Source: an uncultured Prevotellaceae bacterium
GTDB lineage: Bacteria; Bacteroidota; Bacteroidia; Bacteroidales; Bacteroidaceae
NCBI GenBank assembly: GCA_947305005.1
Contig: CAMZCM010000015.1
Coordinates: 1-64,000, forward strand
Length of the DNA stretch: 64,000 nucleotides
Direction: 5' to 3'
How positions within the stretch are numbered: position 1 is the first letter of the stretch; the number at the start of each line of letters is the position of its first letter. Made by a program: the position numbers and the translations under genes. The notes below the pieces were generated by a model. The model was not told the DNA's origin. It searched no databases and saw only the letters and a program-made list of their open reading frames with translations. Positions 7,950 to 17,485 of the stretch are shown here, one piece after another.

Positions 7950-9110
7950 TTAGCAAAGCTTGCGAGCTCCGTCGCCAATCACCACATCGATAATGACAGG
8001 CTCTTTACCGAATTTTGCTTTAAACTTCTCTTTTGCAGCCTTGACGAAGCTGTCATAATAGTGCTCGTCAACGAGGTTGATGGTGCAGCCACCGAAGCCA
8101 CCGCCCATAATGCGGGAACCAGTGACACCCTCTTCCTTGGCAATATCATTGAGGAAATCAAGTTCTTCGCAGCTGACCTCATATTCCTTGCTCAGGCCAT
8201 AGTGAGTCTCATACATCATCTTACCGACGGTCTCATAGTCACCCTTCTCAAGAGCATCGCAGACGGCAAGAACGCGTTCGCGCTCACCGATGACGTAGCG
8301 TGCACGCTTGTAATCCTCTTCGCTAATCTTAGTCTTGACTTCATCAAGTTGTTCGTAAGAAGCATCGCGGAGGCTCTCTACTTCAGGATGAATCTCATGG
8401 ATAGCAGCAGCAGCGCGCTCGCAGGAGAGGCGACGATCGTTGTAGGGAGAACCTACAAGGGCGTGTTTCACGTTGCTGTTCACCAGCACCAACTTGTAAC
8501 CCTTCGGGTTCCATGGGAAGTAAGCCACTTCACCACTGCGGCAGTCCATACGCATCAGGTTACCGGCCTTGCCGAGGCAGGAGATAGCCTGGTCCATGAT
8601 ACCACAGTTCACGCCGATATACTTGTGCTCTGTGCGTTGACCAACCTTGGCCAGTTCCAGACGGTCAATCTTGTTATCGCCGAAGAGGTCGTTAAGACCA
8701 TAAGCGAAGCAACTCTCAAGGGCAGCAGAAGAACTCATGCCTGCACCGAGGGGTACATCACCTGCGAAAGCAGTGTTGAAGCCTTCTACGGGAACACCCA
8801 GAGCCATCATCTCGCGGCATACACCGAAGATGTAGCGAGCCCATGTGGCCTTGGGACCTTCGGGATCGTCAAGAGAGAACTGAACGCGATCCTTTAAGTC
8901 AATGGAGTAAGCGTCAACGGTGCGAGTGCCATTGGGCTTAATCTCAGCAATCATTCCTTGTTCTACAGCTCCTGGGAATACAAAACCATTATTATAGTCG
9001 GTGTGTTCGCCGATAAGGTTAATGCGGCCAGGGGCTGCATACACATTTCCTGTGCTGCCATCGAAGTGTTTGATGAAGCGGCTGCGAACGTCTTCAATTG
9101 TCAGTTTCAT
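7950..9110 (-). CDS. galK: Galactokinase
   Basis: Phosphorylates alpha-D-galactose to galactose 1-phosphate with ATP, the committing step of the Leloir pathway. A GHMP kinase of 386 residues, the standard length. The galactokinase signature GRINLIGEHTDYNNG lies near residues 28-42, the ATP-binding loop GAGMSSSAALE near 123 and the C-terminal GHMP motif GGGFGGC near 338. It is the last gene of a galM-gluP-galK operon, with 38 bp from the porter and a strong terminator behind. galT and galE are not in the window. Confidence 0.96.
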   Translation of the reverse strand: MKLTIEDVRSRFIKHFDGSTGNVYAAPGRINLIGEHTDYNNGFVFPGAVEQGMIAEIKPNGTRTVDAYSIDLKDRVQFSLDDPEGPKATWARYIFGVCREMMALGVPVEGFNTAFAGDVPLGAGMSSSAALESCFAYGLNDLFGDNKIDRLELAKVGQRTEHKYIGVNCGIMDQAISCLGKAGNLMRMDCRSGEVAYFPWNPKGYKLVLVNSNVKHALVGSPYNDRRLSCERAAAAIHEIHPEVESLRDASYEQLDEVKTKISEEDYKRARYVIGERERVLAVCDALEKGDYETVGKMMYETHYGLSKEYEVSCEELDFLNDIAKEEGVTGSRIMGGGFGGCTINLVDEHYYDSFVKAAKEKFKAKFGKEPVIIDVVIGDGARKLC

Positions 9111-9148
9111 AATGAATTAGGTTTTATAAGTTAAAGAATAGAATTAAA

Positions 9149-10432
9149 TTAATCAACGGGGATATCCTTGTTGACGTTCTTGCAGCCGATAGCAGCGAAG
9201 AACAGGATGTAGGCAACCATTGCAACCTGGAGCCAATAGCTGGTGATAGAGTCGGTGCTCTTGGCAATGACATCCTGCAGCCAAGGCATCAAACCGCCGC
9301 CAACGACCATCATCATGAAGATACCAGAAGCGGCTTCAGTGTACTTGCCAAGACCTTCCACGGAGAGGTTGAAGATACCGCCCCACATGATAGAGGTGCA
9401 AAGACCACAAGCAGCCAGGCAGAACACTTTGACAGGAATCTCATGACCCTTGAACTCTGTAGCTACAGACTCAGGTAGGAAGATAGCAGCCAGCAACAGG
9501 CAGATGGCAACCGTAGAAACGACGGTCATCTGTGTCTTTGTGCTGACCTTACCGCTGATGAAGGTAGAGCTGAAACGGCCGATGAGCATCATGAACCAAT
9601 AGCTGGCAGCCAATGTGCCACCGATAGCAGCAGAACCTTCAAAGCCCATATTGGTAACATAGAAATTCAGGTGCATGGGAATACCAATCTCAACGCCAAC
9701 ATAGAAGAAGATAGCGATGACACCGAAGATGAGGTGACGGAAACGGAGCGCGCCCTTCATGGACTCCATCAGAGAACCGCTGTCACCGAAGTTGGGCTCG
9801 GGTATTGTAACAAAATAGATGATGCAAAAAGAAATGGCGAAGACAGCCATACCGATGAAGAGGAGCGGGGAGACGTCACTCATGCTGGTGTTAGCTGTTA
9901 CAGTGCCTACGAGGATACCTGCAAGCATAGGAGTCAGCGTAGCAGTCAGAGAGTTGAGCGTGCCACCAATCTGAATCAGCTGATTACCTTTGTTGCCACC
10001 GCCACCCAGCATATTCAGCATCGGGTTTACGACAGTGTTCAACATACATACACAGAAGCCGCAGACGAGTGCTCCAAGTAAGTAAATATAGAGGTTCAGA
10101 GCAATGGGAGCTCCGTTCATCTCATTGACATAAACATCGTCGCCATAGATGCTGGAGAAGTACTGAAGAGCCAAGCCGATAATACCCACAATGAGGGCGG
10201 CAAGAGCGGTCTTCTTGTAACCAATCTTCTTCAACAGCATACCTGAAGGGATACCCATAAACAAGTAAGCTGTAAAGTTCATGAGGTTACCCCAAGAAGC
10301 AGCAAATTCATACTTGAAGCCCCAGATGTTGCCAAAAGGAGCGCCCATGTTGGTCACGAAGCTGATCATCGCAAAGATGAAACACATCGTAATGATGGCA
10401 ACTAAATTGCCATTGTTTTTTGTTTGAGTCAT
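9149..10432 (-). CDS. gluP: FucP-family sugar:H+ symporter (glucose/galactose porter, GluP-like)
   Basis: A 427-residue MFS protein with 12 predicted membrane segments, of the FucP/GluP branch. The N-terminus reads ITMCFIFAMISFVTNMG, and the middle shows a glycine-rich GGGGNKGNQLIQIGGTLNS. It lies between a mutarotase and galK in a tight operon, so galactose or glucose is the likely substrate; this is inference from context. Spacing is 38 bp to galK and 45 bp from galM. Confidence 0.87.
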   Translation of the reverse strand: MTQTKNNGNLVAIITMCFIFAMISFVTNMGAPFGNIWGFKYEFAASWGNLMNFTAYLFMGIPSGMLLKKIGYKKTALAALIVGIIGLALQYFSSIYGDDVYVNEMNGAPIALNLYIYLLGALVCGFCVCMLNTVVNPMLNMLGGGGNKGNQLIQIGGTLNSLTATLTPMLAGILVGTVTANTSMSDVSPLLFIGMAVFAISFCIIYFVTIPEPNFGDSGSLMESMKGALRFRHLIFGVIAIFFYVGVEIGIPMHLNFYVTNMGFEGSAAIGGTLAASYWFMMLIGRFSSTFISGKVSTKTQMTVVSTVAICLLLAAIFLPESVATEFKGHEIPVKVFCLAACGLCTSIMWGGIFNLSVEGLGKYTEAASGIFMMMVVGGGLMPWLQDVIAKSTDSITSYWLQVAMVAYILFFAAIGCKNVNKDIPVD

Positions 10433-10477
10433 AATGATTGAATTATTATAAGAAAATGTTTCCTGTGTTACAAATGC

Positions 10478-11557
10478 TTATTTCTCCACACCGAATTTAT
10501 AAATGGTCGTCTGCGTGTATTCTTCGCCGGGAGCCAAGATGACACCAGGGAAGAACGGACGGTTAGGACTATCGGGGAAATGCTGTGCCTCGAAGCAGAT
10601 AGAAGAACGGCGGGGGAAAGTGGCACCGTGCTGGCCTGGATAACCAGTTGCCCAGTTATCAGTATAGACCTGCACGCCAGGCTCTGTCGTATAGACTTCC
10701 ATGGTTCGGCCAGTGTTGGGGTCGAAAATCTTGGCTGCATAACTGAGCTCACCAGGCTGTCGCTTGTTCAGCACGAAACAGTGGTCGTAGCCAGCGCCAT
10801 TTTTGGTCTGCTCGTCGTCGGCATCAATCTGATCACCGACAGCGTGCATCGTGGTGAAGTCGAAAGGCGTGCCTTTGACCGCACGAATCTCACCCGTCGG
10901 GATGCTGGTGTCGTCAATGGGAACAAAGAAGTCTGCATTGATCTGGCACTGCAGGTCCATGATGTCGGGTGTGGGATTGGCGATTCCGGAAATGGAGAAG
11001 AAGCCGTGATTGGTGAGGTTGATGATGGTTTTCTTATCCGTTGTGGCTGAGTAGTCAATGACCAATTCATTGTCATCCGTCCAACGGTAGATGACGGTAA
11101 TGTCAAGGTTGCCGGGAAAACCTTCCTCTCCGTCCGGCGACAGATAATGGAGGGAAAGTGTCTGTGCATCTGTCTGCTGTGCGTCCCATACGCGAGCATG
11201 GTAACCTGTGGGACCGCCATGCAGGTGGTTGGGGCCATTGTTGATGGCCAGGCTGTATTCCTTGCCGTCGAGAGTGAACTTGCCTTTGCAGATGCGGTTG
11301 CCATAGCGGCCGATAAGGGTAGAAAGGAAAGGCTCTGGGCTATCAACTACGCCTTGAATAGTGTCGTGACCTTGGATGACGTTGGCAATCTTGCCATTCT
11401 TGTCAGGAACCATGATAGCTACCAAAGCGCCGCCATAGTTGGTAATGCAAACTTCATTTCCCTGCTTGTTGATGAGCGTGAACAAATCTGTCTGCTTACC
11501 TTGGATAGTGGACTGAAAATCTTCACGTTTCAGTCCAGATAATTTGCTTGTTTCCAT
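10478..11557 (-). CDS. galM: Aldose 1-epimerase (cytoplasmic mutarotase)
   Basis: A GalM-fold mutarotase of 359 residues with no signal peptide, supplying the alpha anomer for galactokinase. It shows GNRICKGKFTLDGK and NNGPNHLHGGPTGYHARVW in the N-terminal half, NLTNHGFFSISG, GAGYDHCFVL, and the Glu in SICFEAQHFPDSPNRP. The ATG at 11557 (METSKLSGL) is preferred over a TTG two codons upstream. It is the first gene of the galM-gluP-galK operon. No convincing promoter was found upstream; a TTAATTTG at 11591-11598 is a poor -7 match. Confidence 0.94.
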   Translation of the reverse strand: METSKLSGLKREDFQSTIQGKQTDLFTLINKQGNEVCITNYGGALVAIMVPDKNGKIANVIQGHDTIQGVVDSPEPFLSTLIGRYGNRICKGKFTLDGKEYSLAINNGPNHLHGGPTGYHARVWDAQQTDAQTLSLHYLSPDGEEGFPGNLDITVIYRWTDDNELVIDYSATTDKKTIINLTNHGFFSISGIANPTPDIMDLQCQINADFFVPIDDTSIPTGEIRAVKGTPFDFTTMHAVGDQIDADDEQTKNGAGYDHCFVLNKRQPGELSYAAKIFDPNTGRTMEVYTTEPGVQVYTDNWATGYPGQHGATFPRRSSICFEAQHFPDSPNRPFFPGVILAPGEEYTQTTIYKFGVEK

Positions 11558-11692
11558 GGGCAAATGATTTTATTAATGACAATTATAGCGCAAATTAAGC
11601 CAAAAAGTCTGAGAGGAACAAGTCTTTAGGCAAAAAAGAAAAGTGAAAATTGCTTAAAACTCCTTCTCGGCGAATATTATTCCTCTTGTTCC

Positions 11693-11723
11693 TTGTTATA
11701 TTAAGTAAGAAAACGTAACTTTG
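11693..11723 (+). promoter_or_regulatory. Promoter of PLP aminotransferase gene
   Basis: TTG at 11693-11695, a 20-bp spacer, then TAACTTTG at 11716-11723, a good match to the Bacteroidota TTTG-N19..21-TAnnTTTG layout. The expected start of transcription is about 30 nt upstream of the ATG at 11759. Confidence 0.6.
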
Positions 11724-11758
11724 CGCAGTTTTTTTGAATAGTAATTCTTTTGCACCCC

Positions 11759-12961
11759 ATGCCAAAGATATCCGTACGTGGTTTTGAGATGCCAGCTTCG
11801 CCTATTCGTAAACTGGCACCATTAGCAAATGCTGCTAAGCAACGCGGCATTCATGTCTATCATCTGAATATCGGTCAGCCGGACCTTCCGACCCCCCGTG
11901 CTGCCCTGAATGCGATACGTAATATTGATCGCACGATCCTTGAGTACTCGCCCTCTCAGGGCTATCTCAGCTATCGGAAAAAATTGGTTGATTATTATGC
12001 GAAATATAATATTGATGTAACCCCTGATGATATCATTGTCACCAGTGGTGGCTCAGAAGCGGTGTTGTTTGCATTCCTCTCTTGCCTGAATCCCGGTGAT
12101 GAGATCATTGTGCCAGAACCGGCATATGCCAATTATATGGCATTTGCTATTTCTGCTGGAGCAGTGATTCGCACGGTGACCACAACCATCGAGGAAGGCT
12201 TTTCCTTGCCCAAAGTGGAAAAGTTTGAGGAGCTGATCAATGAGCGCACACGTGCTATTCTTATTTGTAATCCCAATAATCCTACAGGCTATCTTTATAC
12301 ACGTAGGGAGATGAACCAAATTCGTGATCTCGTCAAGAAGTACGATCTTTATCTCTTCTCCGACGAAGTCTATCGTGAGTTTATCTATACGGGTTCCCCC
12401 TATATCTCGGCTTGTCACCTTGAAGGTATTGAGCAAAATGTTGTCCTCATTGACTCGGTGTCCAAACGCTATAGTGAGTGCGGTATCCGTATCGGAGCGC
12501 TCATCACAAAAAACGAGGAAGTGCGTAAGGCCGTCATGAAGTTCTGTCAGGCCCGTCTTTCTCCTCCGCTCATCGGACAGATTGCAGCAGAGGCTTCTTT
12601 GGATGAGTCTGATGAATATAGCCGTGAGGTGTATGATGAATATGTAGAGCGTCGTAAGTGCCTGATAGATGGCTTGAATCGTATTCCTGGCGTTTATAGC
12701 CCTATTCCGATGGGCGCCTTCTATACAGTTGCCAAACTTCCCGTGGAGGATGCGGAAGATTTCTGTGCCTGGTGCTTGCGCGACTTTAACTATGAGGGCG
12801 AGACTGTGATGATGGCTCCTGCTGCAGGTTTCTATACGACGCCTGGCCTCGGCCGTAATGAAGTGCGCTTGGCTTACGTCCTGAAGAAGGAAGACCTGAC
12901 TCGTGCATTGTTTGTTCTTCGTAAAGCATTGGAGGCTTATCCGGGTCGCAAAGAGTCCTAA
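11759..12961 (+). CDS. Class I/II PLP aminotransferase (aspartate aminotransferase type)
   Basis: A 400-residue fold-type I PLP enzyme that transfers amino groups between an amino acid and a 2-oxo acid. Visible signatures: NIGQPDLPTP (substrate loop), SGGSEAVLFAF, CNPNNPTGYLYT, FSDEVYREF (PLP-binding Asp and Tyr) and the Schiff-base lysine in SVSKRYSECGIRIG. The ATG at 11759 (MPKISVRGF) is preferred over an in-frame TTG three codons upstream. The exact substrates cannot be read from the sequence; aspartate or aromatic amino acids are plausible. It is separated by 43 bp from the LolC/E-like gene. Confidence 0.88.
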   Translation: MPKISVRGFEMPASPIRKLAPLANAAKQRGIHVYHLNIGQPDLPTPRAALNAIRNIDRTILEYSPSQGYLSYRKKLVDYYAKYNIDVTPDDIIVTSGGSEAVLFAFLSCLNPGDEIIVPEPAYANYMAFAISAGAVIRTVTTTIEEGFSLPKVEKFEELINERTRAILICNPNNPTGYLYTRREMNQIRDLVKKYDLYLFSDEVYREFIYTGSPYISACHLEGIEQNVVLIDSVSKRYSECGIRIGALITKNEEVRKAVMKFCQARLSPPLIGQIAAEASLDESDEYSREVYDEYVERRKCLIDGLNRIPGVYSPIPMGAFYTVAKLPVEDAEDFCAWCLRDFNYEGETVMMAPAAGFYTTPGLGRNEVRLAYVLKKEDLTRALFVLRKALEAYPGRKES

Positions 12962-13004
12962 TCCTGATTGACATCGCTGTCTGTCATCAGTTGCTATTCC
13001 CTAA

Positions 13005-14249
13005 ATGCCTTTTACATTTTCCATAGCACGTCGGTTGTATGGCCGTCAGGAAGAGGGACATTCCCTTTCTCGTCCGGCGATACGGATTGCCATGTGGGGT
13101 ATTGCTGTGGGCTTGGCTGTGATGATCCTTTCTGTTTGCATCATTTTAGGTTTTAAGCAGGAAGTCCAACAAAAAGTCATCGGATTCGGAGGACACATTG
13201 AGGTCATTAATTACCAGAGCTTATATAGTGTTGAAGCAAAGCCCATTGTCGTTGATGAATTGCTCATGCACCGCTTGGGACGCATGGAAGGTGTGTCTCG
13301 CGTTCAGCGTTTCATCACTAAGACTGGGATGCTCAAGACGGGACAAGCTTTTAAGGGTGTAGTCTTGCGTGGTATTGCTGAGGAATATGACACCACTTTC
13401 TTGGCATCGAGTTTGTTAGAAGGTCGTCTTCCTCGCTTTTCTTCTTCAGAGGTCTCTAATGAAATAGCCATCTCTTCTTTGATGGCTCATGAATTAGGAC
13501 TTAGGGTGGGAGAGAAGGTCTATGCCTATTTCTTTTCCAATCAGGTGAAGGCGCGTCGGTTTCTCATCACAGGTATTTATGAAACACATCTGCGCGAGTT
13601 TGATAACGTACTTGTCTTCACCGATTTGCTGACTACACAGAAACTGAACGGTTGGGAGACGAATCAATGTGCAGGTGCGGAATTGCTGATTGATGATTTC
13701 GAGCAGTTGGACCAGCGCACAAACGAGGTGGTAGCTGTTATGAACCATACCCAAGACGTAGATGGCAACACCTATTCTACACATCATATTAAGGAACTCT
13801 ATCCAGGCATCTTTTCATGGCTGTCGTTACTGGACACCAATGTATATGTCATCTTGGCCTTGATGATTCTGCTCAGCCTGTTCACCATGACGTCAGGCTT
13901 GCTGATCATTATTTTAGAGCGAACCAATTTCATTGCTGTGATGAAGGCGCTTGGCGCATCTAACGGTCAGATTCGTCGTATCTTCTTGCACTTCGCTGTG
14001 TTGCTCATTTCTCGGGGCCTGATATGGGGTAATGTGATTGGTATTGGTGTGGCTGTCATGCAGCAGCAATTCAAGTTGATACACTTGGATCCTGCGACCT
14101 ACTATGTCGATGCCGTTCCTATACTGTTCTCCTGGCCACTCGTCCTTTTGCTGAATGTGGCAACGTTGCTGATTACGGTTTTTGTCCTGATTATTCCATC
14201 CTATTTAGTTACCCGAGTCCATCCTGCTCGTGTCATGCGTTTTGAATAA
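13005..14249 (+). CDS. lolE: LolC/LolE-type ABC transporter permease (FtsX family)
   Basis: A 414-residue inner-membrane protein with the FtsX/MacB layout: one N-terminal membrane segment (about 30-50), a large periplasmic domain, then three C-terminal segments from about residue 280. The N-terminal pattern FSIARRLYG is typical of lipoprotein-releasing permeases, which pull lipoproteins out of the inner membrane with LolD and LolA. No ATPase gene is adjacent, so the partner is elsewhere. Confidence 0.85.
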   Translation: MPFTFSIARRLYGRQEEGHSLSRPAIRIAMWGIAVGLAVMILSVCIILGFKQEVQQKVIGFGGHIEVINYQSLYSVEAKPIVVDELLMHRLGRMEGVSRVQRFITKTGMLKTGQAFKGVVLRGIAEEYDTTFLASSLLEGRLPRFSSSEVSNEIAISSLMAHELGLRVGEKVYAYFFSNQVKARRFLITGIYETHLREFDNVLVFTDLLTTQKLNGWETNQCAGAELLIDDFEQLDQRTNEVVAVMNHTQDVDGNTYSTHHIKELYPGIFSWLSLLDTNVYVILALMILLSLFTMTSGLLIIILERTNFIAVMKALGASNGQIRRIFLHFAVLLISRGLIWGNVIGIGVAVMQQQFKLIHLDPATYYVDAVPILFSWPLVLLLNVATLLITVFVLIIPSYLVTRVHPARVMRFE

Positions 14250-14285
14250 ATCCCAAGTCTCACCATATTATATAAAATAAAGACT

Positions 14286-15134
14286 ATGTTGACAGTAGAA
14301 GAATTAAATGATCGTCTTATAGACCTCGCCTTTGCGGAAGATATCGGCGATGGAGACCATACAACCTTATGCTGTATTCCTGCTGATGCCATGGGTAAGA
14401 GCAAGCTCCTCATCAAAGAGGAGGGTATTCTTGCCGGCATTGAGATAGCCAAAGAAGTGTTCCATCGCTTTGATCCCACGATGCAAGTGGAAGTGTTCAT
14501 GGGTGACGGCTCTCATGTGAAGCCCGGTGATGTCGCCATGATTGTTACGGGTAAGGTGCAGAGCCTCCTGCAGACAGAGCGTCTCATGTTGAATATCATG
14601 CAGCGCATGTCTGGTATTGCCACGATGACGAATAAGTATGTCCAACGTTTGGAGGGCACTAAGACACGTGTCCTTGACACTCGCAAGACCACTCCGGGTA
14701 TGCGTATGCTCGAGAAAGCAGCCGTCAAGATTGGTGGCGGTGTTAACCATCGCATCGGTCTCTTCGATATGATTCTGCTGAAAGATAACCACGTTGATTT
14801 CGCAGGCGGTATAGAAAACGCTATCAACCGCTGCCACGAATACCTCAAGGCCAAAGGCAAAGACCTGAAGATTGAGATTGAAGTTCGTAATTTTGATGAA
14901 TTGAACCGTGTGTTGGCTATCGGTGGCGTGGACCGTATCATGTTGGATAACTTCACCCCTGCAGACACCAAGAAAGCCGTTGACCTGATAGCTGGACGCT
15001 TTGAGACGGAGTCCAGTGGCGGCATCACGATTGACAATCTTCGTGACTACGCCGAGTGCGGTGTCGATTACATCTCTGTTGGTGCGCTCACTCATAGCGT
15101 GAAGGGTCTTGACATGAGTTTCAAGGCATGTTGA
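14286..15134 (+). CDS. nadC: Nicotinate-nucleotide pyrophosphorylase (quinolinate phosphoribosyltransferase)
   Basis: Makes nicotinate mononucleotide from quinolinate and PRPP, a step of de novo NAD synthesis, in the cytoplasm. 282 residues, the normal length. Conserved regions are LLQTERLMLNIMQRMSGIAT, DTRKTTPGMR (phosphate-binding Arg/Lys), KIGGGVNHRIGLFDMILLKDNH and the C-terminal SSGGI. The gene overlaps the next one by 7 bp. Confidence 0.96.
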   Translation: MLTVEELNDRLIDLAFAEDIGDGDHTTLCCIPADAMGKSKLLIKEEGILAGIEIAKEVFHRFDPTMQVEVFMGDGSHVKPGDVAMIVTGKVQSLLQTERLMLNIMQRMSGIATMTNKYVQRLEGTKTRVLDTRKTTPGMRMLEKAAVKIGGGVNHRIGLFDMILLKDNHVDFAGGIENAINRCHEYLKAKGKDLKIEIEVRNFDELNRVLAIGGVDRIMLDNFTPADTKKAVDLIAGRFETESSGGITIDNLRDYAECGVDYISVGALTHSVKGLDMSFKAC

Positions 15135-17479
15135 TGCTGCGCCGTTTCCTTCTCCTTATATTCTGTTCCCTGGCCCTGTGCTCTTCCACATGGGGCCAGA
15201 AGACGGTTTATTTTGAACGTGACATGAAGGAGGTCACGGTCAAACCTAAGCGACAGCGCTATAAGCGAAAGGGAAATCCGGCGGTAGAACTAATGCGCAA
15301 AGTCATTGCCGCCAAGGGTGAGCACTCCTTGGAGAAAAATGACTATGTCAGCTATTACAAGTACCAGCGCATCACAGCCGGCTTCAATAACATCACGCAG
15401 GAACAGGCTGATTCTCTGTCTATCCTTCAGGGGGCTTTCCTGAAACGACAGGTAGAGTATTGCCCCCAGACAGATCAGTACATCCTGCCTCTCTACTATG
15501 TGGAGACTGCCACGCACCACCTCTGGCGACGCCAACCGAAGATGGAGCGTAACTATGTGTTGGGAACCAACAGTGCTGGTTTAACAGATCTTCTGCCTAT
15601 TGGTGAGAATATTAACACCATCACGACCAGCATCTTTTGTGATGTGAACATCTACGACAACGAGATTACGATGCTGGAGCGTCGTTTCACCAGTCCATTG
15701 TCTTCGCGTGCGGCTATCTCTTTCTTCCAGTTCTTCATCGAGGACACCGTTGTTGTTGATAACAAACCTTGTATTCAGCTGAACTTCGTACCGCAGAACC
15801 CGCAGGACTTCGGCTTTAGCGGTCGTATCTGGATTCTGAATGACAGCACCTATCGTGTGCATAAGTGCTTGCTTTCCTTGCCACTACGTTCCAGCGTCAA
15901 CTATATCAACAGTTTAGCCATAGAGCAGCGTTTCACGGATCTTCCCAATGGGCAACGAGTCTTGCAGACTGATGATATGTTTGCTGAGTTGGGCCTCTTG
16001 AAAGGGCAGCGTTTTGGTATGGTACATCGTGCAACCAACTACACTCATATCAGCACCGATTCCATACCCGACGAGAAATTCAAGAAAAGTGACTTCCTGC
16101 GTGAAGGCACAGCTCGTATCAAAGACCCTGACTTCTGGGCTCAGCATCGTGTAGATACACTCTCCGGCGCAGAGAGCAACTTAAGTAACTTGGCTCCCTC
16201 CTTCAAAGACTTGAAGGGTAGCGGTTGGTTCCTCTATCTCATGCGTGCGGTGATTAACAACTATTTCGAGACTTCTGCCGTTCAGGATAACAGCTATTTT
16301 GATATCGGTCCCATCATGTCTATGATTTCCCACAACGACATTGACGGTTACCGTTTCCGCTTGGGCGGTCAGACCACCGCTTTGCTGCATCCCCAACTCT
16401 TCTTCAAGGGTTATGCGGCTTATGGCAAGCAGAGCCGGAATTGGTACGGCATGGGAGAGGTGGAATATTCGTTTTTGCGCAAGCAGCAGTCTCCGCTTGA
16501 GTTTCCCCGTAATAGTATTGCAGTGCAAGTGCAGAAGGATGTGTTCAGCCCTGCGGATATGATGTGGCAGCACGGACGTGACAAAGATAATGTCTGGACT
16601 TCGTTCAAATGGCAGAGTGTGAACCACATGATGTACCAGAAGCACGCTCTGATGCGCTATGAGGTGGAGACCAACAATCATCTCGGCTTCAAACTTCAGA
16701 CCAAGGTGGCGCAGGTTGAACCTTGTGGAGCGCTCTTCTACCGCCGGCTCGACGGTGAGATGGTGGACCATTTGAATATGACAGAGCTCATGGCGTCGGT
16801 GCGCTGGGCTCCTGGCGAAGAGGTCATCAATTCCAAGCAGCGCCGTCATGTGGTGAATCATAATAATCCCGTCTTCACCTTAGCGCATACCGTAGGACTG
16901 AAAGATGTCTTTGGCAGCGATTATCATTATAACCTGACGGAGCTGACGGCTTTTCAACGTATCTGGTTGAACTCCTATGGCCGCATTGACCTCAACCTTC
17001 GTGGTGCTGTCCAGTGGAACCGTGTTCCGTTCCCGCATCTGCTCATGCCCGTAGCCAACAATTCCTACATTATTACCCGCGACATGTTCAACATGATCAA
17101 TAACATGGAGTTTGTCAATGACCACTATCTCTCCTTCATGGCCGAGTGGGATTTATCGGGTAAGCTTCTTAACCGCATTCCACTCATCAAGAGTTTGAAA
17201 CTGCGTGAGGTCATTGGCTTCAAGGCTCTCTACGGTCATCTCTCTGACAAGAATAATCCCGATCTTCATCCTGGGGCGCACGATCTTTTTGAGATGCCTA
17301 CCATGAATGGCAATCCCATTGTGCATCAGATGGGTGATGTCCCTTATATGGAAGCCAGCATAGGTCTGCATAATATCCTGAAGATTCTTCGCATTGACTA
17401 TGTTTATCGTGTGAACTATCATGATTATCCTGGTGTGAAAAAGCATGGCGTTCGCTGTTGCATAGAGATTAATTTCTAA
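15128..17479 (+). CDS. DUF5686-family outer-membrane protein
   Basis: A 783-residue protein with an N-terminal signal peptide (RRFLLLIFCSLALCSSTWGQ) and a body resembling DUF5686, found across Bacteroidota. The N-terminal part (about 40-320) has the family-like VTVKPKRQRYKRKGNPAVELMRKVI start. The C-terminal half alternates hydrophobic and polar residues and ends in an aromatic pattern (CCIEINF), as expected for a beta-barrel. The molecular function is not established. It overlaps nadC by 7 bp and precedes a MATE gene by 6 bp. Confidence 0.8.
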   Translation: MLMLRRFLLLIFCSLALCSSTWGQKTVYFERDMKEVTVKPKRQRYKRKGNPAVELMRKVIAAKGEHSLEKNDYVSYYKYQRITAGFNNITQEQADSLSILQGAFLKRQVEYCPQTDQYILPLYYVETATHHLWRRQPKMERNYVLGTNSAGLTDLLPIGENINTITTSIFCDVNIYDNEITMLERRFTSPLSSRAAISFFQFFIEDTVVVDNKPCIQLNFVPQNPQDFGFSGRIWILNDSTYRVHKCLLSLPLRSSVNYINSLAIEQRFTDLPNGQRVLQTDDMFAELGLLKGQRFGMVHRATNYTHISTDSIPDEKFKKSDFLREGTARIKDPDFWAQHRVDTLSGAESNLSNLAPSFKDLKGSGWFLYLMRAVINNYFETSAVQDNSYFDIGPIMSMISHNDIDGYRFRLGGQTTALLHPQLFFKGYAAYGKQSRNWYGMGEVEYSFLRKQQSPLEFPRNSIAVQVQKDVFSPADMMWQHGRDKDNVWTSFKWQSVNHMMYQKHALMRYEVETNNHLGFKLQTKVAQVEPCGALFYRRLDGEMVDHLNMTELMASVRWAPGEEVINSKQRRHVVNHNNPVFTLAHTVGLKDVFGSDYHYNLTELTAFQRIWLNSYGRIDLNLRGAVQWNRVPFPHLLMPVANNSYIITRDMFNMINNMEFVNDHYLSFMAEWDLSGKLLNRIPLIKSLKLREVIGFKALYGHLSDKNNPDLHPGAHDLFEMPTMNGNPIVHQMGDVPYMEASIGLHNILKILRIDYVYRVNYHDYPGVKKHGVRCCIEINF

Positions 17480-17485
17480 GACGCT

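Noticed and set aside
11591-11598. TTAATTTG as promoter of the galM-gluP-galK operon
   Set aside because: Mismatch at the key A of TAnnTTTG and no TTTG at proper spacing; left unannotated.
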